Positions 49,001-58,682 of a DNA stretch of 64,000 nt are shown one piece after another (within the stretch, counting starts at the first letter, position 1; each line of letters begins with the position of its first letter). A model generated the notes under the pieces. It was not told the origin of the DNA and made no database searches. It saw nothing but the letters and a program-made list of their open reading frames with translations. The stretch comes from Henckelia pumila. Taxonomy: Eukaryota > Streptophyta > Magnoliopsida > Lamiales > Gesneriaceae. Where the stretch lies: contig NC_133120.1 in NCBI RefSeq assembly GCF_033568475.1, positions 84,524,151 through 84,588,150 of the forward strand, read 5' to 3'. A program made the position numbers and the translations under genes.

Positions 49001-50787
49001 GATTATGATGAGACATATGCTCCTGTTGCTCGACTTGAATCTATTCGCATGTTTTTTGATTTTGCCTGCTCTAGAAATTTTAAGTTATTTCAAATGGATG
49101 TTAAGAGTGCATTCTTGAATGGTGAACTAAAAGAGGAAGTTTATATTGAACAACCTGATGGCTTTATTGATGCATTATTGCCTGATCATGTGTATAGACT
49201 AAACAAAGCTTTGTATGGTTTGAAACAAGCTCCAAGAGCTTGGTATGAAAAACTATCAACTTTCCTTCTTTCAAATGGTTTTTCGAGAGGAAAGATTGAC
49301 ATTATTTTATTTACCAAAAATGTAAAAGATGATTTATTGATTGAGCAAATTTATGTTGATGACATAATTTTTGGTTCTACTAACGAAACTCTCTGTCAAG
49401 ATTTCTCCAAGCTTATGCAGGAACACTTTGAGATGAGCATGATGGGGGAACTTAACTATTTCCTCGGATTGCAAATCAAACAGTGCAAGGATGGGTTTTT
49501 TGTGAACCAAAGCAAATACATCAAGGATATTCTAAAGAAGTTTGAGATTGAGAACACAAAATCATCATCCACACCGATGAGCACAGCAATCAGACTCGAC
49601 AATGATAAAAATGGTAAATCTATAGATCAATCTTCCTTTCGTAGTATGATTGGCTCCTTATTATATGCTACTGCTAGTAGACCGGACATTATGTTTAGTG
49701 TTTGCTTGTGTGCACGATTTCAATCATGTCCAAAGGAATCACATTTGTTCGCCTTAAAACGCATTTTCAAATATCTTTCAAATACTCCAAATCTCGACTT
49801 GTGGTATTCGAAAATTTCATTCTTTGATTTAAAAGCTTACTGTGATGCCGACTTTGGTGGATATAAGGTGGACAGGAAAAGCACTAGTGGAACTTGCTTC
49901 TTTCTAGGAAATTATTTAGTTTCTTGGTTTTCAAAAAAACAAAATTGTGTTGCGTTGTCAACGACCGAAGCCGAATATATGGCTGCCGGTAGTTGTTGTG
50001 CGCAAATTCTTTGGATGAAGCATCAATTGCTTGACTATGGTGTATCTTTTTCAAAAATTCCTATTTTTTGTGACAATACTAGCGCCATATGTCTTACAAA
50101 GAATCCAATTCAGAATTCGCGCACCAAACATATTGACATTCGTCATCATTTTATTCGTGACCACATCGAACGAAATAAAGTTGAACTCAATATGTTGACA
50201 CGACAAATCAAATTGCCGATATTTTTACAAAACCACTAGATGAAAATACTTTTATTCGTTTGCGTGGTGAACTTGGCATGATTGAGTTGTAATCACTTGT
50301 TGACGTATTCTAAAGATAATGCCATATTAAGGGGAAGCTTAATATTAAATTCAAGCAATTTAATGTTGGATAATACAAATTAATTGTATTTATTCAATAT
50401 TATACGCTCATATTTTGTTATTTATGTGAAATTTATGTGTTGTATTTTAGAAATCATATTTCAATTTTCATGTTTTTGCATTTACTTTTCCAGTCTTTTT
50501 GATTATCACAAAAAGGGGGAGAATTAGTTTTGTTAAATACTTTAACTAAGGGAGAGAATTAGTTATTAGATGCTATAACTAAGGGGGAGAATTAGATGCT
50601 TAAATGAAGATATAATGGGGAGAATAAAATTGGTTATTTGATAAACAAACTCTTCTTAACTAATTATTTAATTTAGGGTGAGTTTTATTCATGCAATTTT
50701 ATTGTGCAAATTTAAATTGTTTATTTAACATTGTACATTTATTTCTCCTATTTAACCAAGTTTTGTGATCATCAAAAAGGGGGAGAT

Positions 50788-52458
50788 TGTTACGCCTTAA
50801 ACATATACAAATCTCGTGTGATGAGATTAATGTTTTTAATGCATTAACAAGTCTCATAATATTATGTTTTGATGATTACAAAACTCGGTTAATTGTTACT
50901 AATCATTTAAAGTGAGATTTTGCAGATTAGATTTATTGACAAATAAATTATTGGAAATTATTTTGAAGCTATCAATGTATTTATGAAGTCTCATATTGCT
51001 CATATAATGAACACAATGTTATGTGGATGCCATGAAACCTTGTTATGAGGAAATGAAGAAAAGGACAAGAAAAAGCCAAAAGTATGAAGCAACAACTTCC
51101 GAAAATTACTGAAAATTTTATATGACTCAAAATCAGATCTCCACCACTCATAATTTAGCTGAGGATGTGTTGAACCATCTGTCCAAAATTTAGAGCAATC
51201 CAATGGCCATATTGAGAGATATGATTTTTTTTTACATATTCTGCACAATACCTACTTTTGCAAGGAACGAAACCATGAAAAGGCAAATTCAAAAATTTAC
51301 TGGAAACGTTTGAAACATCAAAATCCGATCTCCACCGGTCATAGTCAATATCAGGATGTTTTCAAACTTATATAAACATTGCATGTCAATCCAACGACTA
51401 GATATGGAGTTATGATTTTTCCACAAAAGCTGCGCAGTACCTATTTCTGCAGAACATGAAGTGAGGGATGAAGAATCAATTTCCGAAAATTACTGGACGT
51501 GTTTGAGACATCCAAATCAAATATCCACCAATCAAACTCAAGATCAGGATGTTATAAACCTTATGTCCAAATTTCAGACCAATCAAACAAATGGATTGTG
51601 AGATATGAATTTTGTAAAAGTGTTGCACAGAATAAGAAGCGAAAATATGATGAAGCGACTTCCGGAATTTACTGGGCATGTTTGAGACCTTTAAATCCCA
51701 TCTCCACCGTTCAGAATGAATATTAGGATGTTTGAAAACGTCTGTCAAAATTTGAGCCCACTCCGACGGTTTGATTGATGGATATGAGTTTTCCACAAAA
51801 TCCGCACAGTGCTATTTTTGAAGGGGACAGCGGCGCCGAACACTTTTTGACACTCCTTGACTTCCCAACACACGCTCCATGCACCAAAATCAGATTCAAA
51901 TCTTTGCCAACTATAAATAGAGGCCTTCCAATGTCATTTGGAGACATCCCAACTCATCTCTTCTCTCCTTTGCAAGCAATTTCTCACTATCAAAGTGTTT
52001 GTGTGATATATTTGAGAGTGTTTGTAAAAATAGTTTGTGAGTTGGTTGTGCTATTGTTATAAACACTTGAGTGTGAAGCCAAGTGTGTTGTGCTATCGTT
52101 GTAAGCACTTGAGTGTGAAACCAAGTGTTTGTATTGAGGCTATCCTTGGAGCCCTTAAGGCCAAGAGTGTTGAATTGTACGGCTATCCTTGGAGCCATCA
52201 AGGCCAAGACGTTGAAGTGCTAGTGGATCCTTGGTTAATCGATCTTAACCAAGAAGGGGAGACGTAGACGATTTATCGTTGAACTTCCATAAACATCTCT
52301 TATCCCTTTTACTGCTTTATTTACATTACGCATTTATTTACCGCACTTATATTTGATTGCTTTAAGTCTTCCGCTTGCGTACTAGCATAATTGCTTTAAA
52401 TTGCTAAAGTTGTCAATAGAACCTAAATCCCCCCCCCCCCCCCAATTAGGTTCTAACA
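50788..52458 (+). repeat. 3' LTR of the Copia element
   Basis: About 1.67 kb, a direct copy of 44369-46001 with a few percent differences, one short length difference near 51.36 kb and a longer C run near the end (52428-52443). Confidence 0.88.
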
Positions 52459-53805
52459 CATCGGGCTTCCGGATTTGCAACGGGACCATCTTGGGCTCCC
52501 TCGGATTGCATGCCATCACCATCGGAGATGGTTTCACGTCCACCGCTATCCCTCCAGAGCTCAGCTCCACCATGCTTTAAGACAACCAAACCAGCTGGGA
52601 TACTCCTCTCGGCAGAATTCCGCCCAGTGATTCCCTTTTGCCATGCCAACACGAGCCGCAAACAATCGAGCCGATAGGCCCATGGCTGGACAGCAAGAGC
52701 AGCCATGTACAGAGGAAACCCACCATCGCCCTCGTCTGGAGATATCTTCAAATGGGGAATTAGCACACAAGTGACCAAGAATTCGGGCCCAAGAATTGAA
52801 GAAGACATAGGCTTATCTTCCCACAATTTAATACCCATCTCATCTCAAGACCTACTTTCTTCCTCAAATGGCCGTGAATCTCATGCTTTATAGCAGACTA
52901 TGAGCAACAGACGCACTCCTTCAATATACGACTGCAGAAGTTCCCCAATTTCAGTACCCTCCTTTCTTCGAACTATAATGTCAATAACATTATTTACTCC
53001 ATCCCATAGACCTTTCTGATCCTCGTATCGAAGGTAAGTTCAGAAGCCCGGGGCCTCAGATTACCCGGGTTGTCAAAACATACCGGGGCCTCACACCACC
53101 CGGGGTATCACCAAAATATATCGGGGCTTCACACCACCCCGGGGATCAAGATTAAAGGTACGCAATCATGGAAACACTGTATAATATAGTGTCAAGCCAA
53201 ATACCTTAAATGGCAGTGATAGAAGCAATTGGGCGGGCATTTGAAAAGCCGAAAGTCCGAAACCCGTCCAGCAACAAATGAGCACTCCAAACCAATCGCC
53301 AAAATACTTTTACCATGCACCAAATTCATCGCTCTAGCCCAGAAATCAACACGAGAAAACGACATGGTCTACGAGCCGAAAACTGGGCAGAAAGCTAACT
53401 GCTTCGAGTCGAACAACCATACGAGACTTGAAAATCAGCAACGAATTGAAACGTAATCACCATAAGAAGCAGAAAAAATAACAAAGGAAACCAATTCCAA
53501 CTCCAAATAAGCATCCACTTTCCACTATCCCCAGTCTGTCGTTTCTCGATTTCGAAGCGCCAAATCAGCCGAAGGAGAAACGGGGAGTAAGCAGCTATAC
53601 TCCCGAAAATGAGCAAGATACTCAATCCAAAATGTTCGGAGAAACAACAAGGATCAAAAAGAGGCATCCAAGAAATCTTAAGTTTGTTTCAGAGCGACGC
53701 TTCTCCCTTTTCAGTGGGTGAAAAACGAGAAATTCTCTTCAGGGATGTTTTTCGATTGTAAGTCTTATCTACGTCAAAAACTCAATTTCCCATAGACGGC
53801 GCCAA

Positions 53806-54775
53806 TGATGTGAATATCATAAAATGTGTACCCGGGGGTGGGTATGACCCCGGGATAAAAATAGCAGCAAGCTTCCTCGCCTCGTCTTGAAGTTCCTCTA
53901 CATACCAGAAACAAGGAAACTCGTCAGTGGGACGCCAGAGGGTTCTCCGGCATCGCCACTCCGATGCTTAAGTTAGATTAAGATGTATGGAGTGGGCTTA
54001 TTAGATTTAGAAAAATTAAGTGTGAATGTGAAGATGTATATGAACGTAAAAGAACCTGAAGAACATACCATAGCCAGGCTAAGGGATCTGGTATTTATAG
54101 GAATCCTAGGAGACCCCAATAATTGCATGGTATGGGTTTCTGACAGCTATTAATTGTGATAAGACGCTTCATGTAAATTCTGGATAACTCACATACCTAT
54201 TCATTATTATTTTGGCAATCCCTGACGATGCCCATGCTGTAGGACCCATGTTCTGATTTGGCCCGGAAAGGGTCCTCTGGCCTGGGCAGGGTCCTCTGGC
54301 CTGGATGACGGGATGCTCAAGGCCAAGGTGCTGGACACCAGGGTGCTGGGAGGACGGGGTGCTCAAGGCTAGGGTACTCCGGGTGACAGGGTGCTCGAGG
54401 CCAGGGTGCTCCGGGTGACAGGGTGCTGGACGCCAGGGTGCTGGACGCCAGGGTGCTGGACACCAGGGTGCTCCGGGTGACAGGGTGCTCGAGGCCAGGG
54501 TGCTCTGGGTGACAGGGTGCTCGAGGCCAGGGTGCTCCGGGTGACAGGGTACTCGAGGTCAGGGTGCTCGGGGCCAGGGTACTCCGGAGGGTTCTCTGCC
54601 TAGGAAGCGAGGACACCTCTTGGCAAGGGAAGAGACCTCTGGCAAGGGAAGGGAAGACACATTTTCCTTGTTTCGCTGATCTTCTCTTGCCACCAACCTA
54701 GAAACCATCTCGCGTCCGGACTCTCGACAATCACTCGGGTTTGGTGATAACCCGGGATATTTCACCGGGGTATCA
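53806..54775 (-). repeat. 5' LTR of the LARD-like element
   Basis: Direct copy of 41474-42488 with a shorter minisatellite (about 54300-54590). The primer-binding-like sequence lies directly beside it at 53789-53805. Confidence 0.85.
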
Positions 54776-55066
54776 CCTAGCTAACACATGAGTAGTCTCG
54801 TTTGCTTGTCTACAGACAAAATGAACCGAAAGACTCGAGTTTAAAGCTAAAATAAGCTTACACTGATCAATGATACCTCCAAACTCCATAACATCTATTT
54901 CTTTGGCTTTCACTGCATTGTAGACAACCTGAGCGTTCACCTCAAATACAACATTTGAAAGCTCCAAATTGTAAATCCATGATAGTGCTTCAAGCAAGCC
55001 TATAGCTTCTCCTTCCTTAACACAGCATAATCCCTTCACCAACAATGTTCTGGCCATTATGAATCA
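54776..55066 (-). mobile_element. RNase H part of the 5'-truncated LINE
   Basis: On the minus strand the frame holds an RNase H-like (RVT_3) segment: EGEAIGLLEALSWIYNLELS, then VVFEVNAQVVYNAV, and CRQANETTHVLAR. Compared with the LINE at 56588, whose second acidic motif is ESDALLV, the Asp is replaced by Asn here (EVNAQVV), suggesting the copy is decayed. The sequence upstream of the first RNase H residues is absent and the 12-bp target duplication follows at once, so this is a dead-on-arrival 5' truncation. The LARD-like element then split it from its 3' end. Confidence 0.8.
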
Positions 55067-55179
55067 TAATATCAATGTCTTGAATTATAAGAAAAATGAT
55101 TCAGTGATAGATCTCTATTGAATCATAATATCAATGTCTTGAATTATAAGAAAAATGATTCAGTGATAGATCTCTATTT
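55062..55179. repeat. 59-bp tandem duplication, two copies
   Basis: The unit beginning GAATCATAATATCAATGTCT and ending GATAGATCTCTATT occurs twice in direct succession, 55062-55120 and 55121-55179, without visible change. It includes the LINE target duplication plus five bases of LINE-side sequence. Confidence 0.9.
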
Positions 55180-56433
55180 CATTCAATGAAGAGTATGTAT
55201 CCGTTACTCAGTAATTCAAAAAGTGTAAGGTGGCGGTCACTCACCTCCCATGGGTTTTTAATCTAAATATCTAAGTGTTTGTTTGGCTTAATTTATATTT
55301 CCTCAATAATTTATCTGATTCAAATTATTGATGGACAGATATGCAAATAATATTTTTAAAAAAATTATATATATATTATTTAATTTAAATGACGACCGAT
55401 TAATATAACGTGTATAGGCTTCATCTTTCTAAAAATCAATGGCCGATTGCTAAACGTCTAAACGATGCATTTGAACACTGCTTATGAGATCGTCTATATT
55501 TATAGTAAAAAAAAACAATTTTTTTTACATAAAAATAGTACTTTTATGGATGGATCGTATTAAAAATTTGTCTCACAAAATATTACTGCAAAACGGTCGC
55601 ACATAAGTTTTTATGTCTAATAAATATATTAAATAATTATTTTGCTTTACTAATTTTGGATTATAAAATTATATTGGACATATCTCGAATGCAATCTTAC
55701 AAACGATGTTATATATATAAATCTTCATATGACAATTACGCATATCACTTTTCCTTTGCGTTTCATCTTTTGTCCACTCCCACTACTTTGGATTCAATCT
55801 TTCCATCCATCCTAATTCCTAAGTTCCTAACATCTAAAATTGTTAAATCAACACGTAGATTACAATTGCTAGCCTTTTCGATTTCTATCATGTGACAAGT
55901 GGGACCAAATCCATAGTATATAGCTTAATTACACAGTGTTAGGATCAATAAAAATTGAGATTTGATTTAGTATTAGAATTGGAATTAGAATTTTATTTTG
56001 GTATTTGACATGAAGAGTTAAATGTGATTTAAGAATTGAATTTTACAGTAAAATTTAATATGATTTAATATAAAAAAATTATAAATAACTTATTTTTAAA
56101 TATCTTGAATCAATAACATTTTTTAAACGTTCATATATTCTTTTTCATAATATAAAAGAATTTTTTTTTAATAATAAAAAAATCCATATTGATATTAAAT
56201 AATATTTTAAGATTTTAAAGTATGAAATTTTGATCAAAATTTAATAAATCAAACTTTTATTTTAAATAAATATTTTTTTAATATTTATGGAAATTTTAAA
56301 TATAAAATACTTGACTTTTACATAAATTTATCAAACTGTTATATAGGATCAATTATAAAACATAATTTAAATAATATCATATTTTATTTAATTTTCAAAA
56401 ATAATATAAAATTTATAATTTATATATACTAGG
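55180..56433. other. AT-rich intergenic DNA
   Basis: No gene or clear element ends seen. Confidence 0.5.
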
Positions 56434-56587
56434 CAAAATGTCATTTTTAATCATATATGTATTGATGCGTGATATTTTTAGTCTCATATGTTTCAATGAA
56501 TCCAAAATAGTCCTGTAATTATGTTTTTTTTTAATCTTTGATCAACTTTAGTCCTTTCAATTTAAAATCATGTAATTAAATGAACAA

Positions 56588-57661
56588 AGGAATTGGGGGC
56601 TCGATAGCAAAGGTTGTTATACTGTGAAAAGTGGATATAAATTGTTGTCTTCCTTTCAAAGAACAGATCCTGATAGCAATGAAATAAATTGGCTTCTTGT
56701 TTGGAGACTCAAGATTCCACCCAAAGTCCGCAACTTTATTTGGAGAACATTATCTCGATGCTTACCAACAAAGACAGCTCTGAGAGGTAGAAGGATTGAT
56801 GTTCAAGAATGGTGTCCCTTCTGTAATCATGATCCCGAATCTGATATCCATGTGCTTGTCCGATGTTCTTTTGCCCGCAATGTTTGGTGCCTCACGTCTA
56901 TTGGGAGCTTGGTTAATGCAGCAACTTCTTTCAGAGACTGGTGGACCTTTTTATCTACAAATCATTCTTCTTCTGACATTGAAAGTGCAGCCATGATTTT
57001 GTGGAACATTTGGAATGCAAGGAATGATGTGGTCTGGAACGGGTTTTCAAAATCTCCAACACTAGTCTATCAATCTGCTGTTGAAGTCCATCATCAATGG
57101 TTGCTAGCTAATCAAAGTATTGGTTCCTCACCATCTGCTTCTCTTCGGCAACCCAATTCTTCTTGGACTAAGCCTCCTATCAATTTTGTAAAATGCAACG
57201 TAGATGCTGCTGTCTTCAAGGACCCTCCTCGTATGGGTTATGGGTGTATCATTCGTGATTCTTCTGGAGTTGTCATCAAAGCTATTTGTGGTTGTTTTCC
57301 TGGAATTTTCACATCAATCATGGCTGAAGCTATGAGTATTCGTGAGGCTCTCAGTTGGTTGAAAGAGCTAAATATTTCCAATGTAATCGTCGAATCGGAT
57401 GCGCTCTTAGTCGTTAATGCTTTCCATTCTTCGGCGATAGATGTTTCTGGCGTGGGTTTATTAATGGAAGATTGTAGGTTCCTTGCGTCGGAACTACTCT
57501 CTTGTTCGTTATCTTTTGTTTATAGGTCAGCGAATCAGGCGGCTCATAGGCTAGCAAGGTCGGCCAGATCTTTGTCTGACAGTGTAAGACAGGTTCTTAA
57601 CTTGTCTTCTGATGTATTTGTTCCTCTTTGATTGAATGGATCTTTTGCCTTCGAAAAAAAA
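56588..57661 (+). mobile_element. 5'-truncated L1-type LINE: zf-RVT and RNase H domains
   Basis: An open frame, continuous from the truncation point to the stop at 57631, encodes the C-terminal end of an L1-type ORF2. First comes the reverse-transcriptase zinc-binding domain (IPPKVRNFIWRTLSRCLPTK, then WCPFCNHDPES and HVLVRCSFARNVW). An RNase H-like domain follows with acidic residues in KCNVDAAV, MAEAMSIREALSWL and VESDALLVVNAF, and the YRSANQAAHRLARS motif. The frame lacks a proper ATG at its head, as expected of truncation. A poly-A tail sits at 57653-57661. Direct repeats ATGAACAA flank the copy (56580-56587 and 57662-57669). The intact frame suggests fairly recent insertion, but the copy lacks endonuclease and polymerase. 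Confidence 0.88.
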
Positions 57662-57829
57662 ATGAACAATATCATTGTTAATTTTTTTTTTCAAATACGA
57701 TGTCAGAAAAATTTATGAGATATGAACTCATGGTTTACAACGTAGTAATAAATTTTAATAATTATATTATCCATTTAATTAGTTGATTTTGATTAAAGAA
57801 CTAAAATTGATCAAAAATGCATAGTTACA

Positions 57830-58051
57830 GGTATGGGTGAGTTTTCGGTATATCGTATAAAAAATATTGATATGAAGAAAATTCATATCGGTATCGATAT
57901 CGAAATTCTGAAATTTTGGTATGGAAAAAATTCATATTGGTACCGTATAGATATTGAAAAAAATTCAATATACCAAGAAATGTCTATATTTCGAAAAAAG
58001 TTCGATAAGATATCCCGAAAAATCGGTATTTTAGCTCGGTATTCCAGCCCT
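57830..58051. mobile_element. MITE-like element rich in CGGTAT motifs
   Basis: The left end GGTATGGGTGAGTTTTCGGT and the reversed right end AGGGCTGGAATACCGAGCTA are imperfect inverted repeats. The interior is made of CGGTATA/TATCG motifs. Near-identical direct repeats AGTTACA and AGTTATA flank it (57823-57829 and 58052-58058). It resembles the element at 25245 in style. Confidence 0.6.
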
Positions 58052-58141
58052 AGTTATAGGACTATAATTGATTTATTAAAATATATCGGACTAAAAATAT
58101 CACAGACCATTACGTGCAAGACTAAAATTGATATTTTGCCG

Positions 58142-58682
58142 AATTAATATTTAAAAATGAGTTTTATGTGGTCAATGGTTGAAATACATGAAACCTCAAT
58201 TTGACAAGGATTTCAGTTTATAGTTAAAATAACCAAATTCCTTGAAATTGAATTAAATACCAATCTGACTTCGAAATCTTATATTTTAAAACACCTAAAA
58301 TAAAATTTTTAATTCCAAATCTCTTCGAATCTCATTTTTTCCTCTTATTCCAAACACACTCTTAAGAGCATAAATTACTAGATTTTAGCCATATAATTAG
58401 CAAAAATCATCGTGCAAGCCTTTTTGGTAATAGAAAGATTAAGGGAATAAATCAAAAGTTTATTGGAAATGTAAAACACTTTCCTTAAATTTAAGAAATC
58501 CCATATATATATAATTCGATCATGCTAAGTGGAGAGAGGGTGAGGGTGAGAATTAATGATGGCTAGCTCCTAGAGGTGTGGTGCGAGTATATAAATACCA
58601 CTAAACTCATTCATTTTCTGCTCATTCTCACCTTCATTTCTCAAGCACAAAATTAATTATTCACCCCCTGAAAACATTCCTA
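58142..58682 (+). promoter_or_regulatory. LOG promoter and leader; TATA box at 58588-58597
   Basis: TATATAAATA lies about 90 bases before the ATG, followed by a C/A-rich leader. No gene in the rest of this stretch. Confidence 0.5.

Larger units (their letters stand above)
44369..52458 (+). mobile_element. Copia LTR retrotransposon, Sirevirus-like, inserted in the LARD
   Basis: 8.1 kb element with LTRs 44369-46001 and 50788-52458, both TGTTACGCC...TTCTAACA. A perfect 5-bp target duplication CATCG flanks it (44364-44368 and 52459-52463). A primer-binding site for initiator tRNA-Met (TGGTATCAGAGC, 46004-46015) follows the 5' LTR. Parts in Copia order: gag with a CX2CX4HX4C-type knuckle (about 46.1-46.95 kb), protease/integrase (about 47.2-48.4 kb, including SDHGTEFQNK and QQNGVVERKNRT), then reverse transcriptase and RNase H (about 48.8-50.25 kb, including YVDDIIFGST). 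Several polypurine tracts precede the 3' LTR, a Sirevirus trait. No envelope-like gene seen. The coding region is broken at a few points. LTRs differ by roughly 4% by eye over the first 440 bases. Confidence 0.88.
41474..54775 (-). mobile_element. LARD-like non-autonomous LTR element carrying a nested Copia
   Basis: Two direct repeats of about 1 kb bound it: 41474-42488 and 53806-54775, each starting TGATGTGAATATC and ending GGGGTATCA. Just inside the right repeat, read on the minus strand, is TTGGCGCCGTCTATGGG, a primer-binding-like start known from Ty3-type plant elements. The element is therefore in minus orientation, with its 5' LTR on the right. Flanking bases are TCTAG and CCTAG (4 of 5 match). 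Excluding the nested element the internal part is about 3.2 kb and shows no gag or pol, so it resembles a large retrotransposon derivative. The LTRs differ by about 3% over the first 400 bases by eye, implying an age of order a million years. It is a fossil that cannot move on its own. Confidence 0.8.
56434..58141. mobile_element. Inverted-repeat element hosting a LINE and a MITE
   Basis: The left end GGCAAAATGTCATTTTTAAT and the reversed right end GGCAAAATATCAATTTTAGT are inverted copies. Further inward, GTGATATTTTTAGTCTCATAT matches GTGATATTTTTAGTCCGATAT in reverse, and ATAGTCCTGTAATTAT matches ATAGTCCTATAACTA. Without the two insertions it would be about 400 bases. No target duplication was identified at its own ends. 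Confidence 0.65.

Noticed and set aside
58144-58400. Possible further MITE before LOG
   Set aside because: Some inverted-looking AT-rich text but no matching ends or target duplication could be identified.
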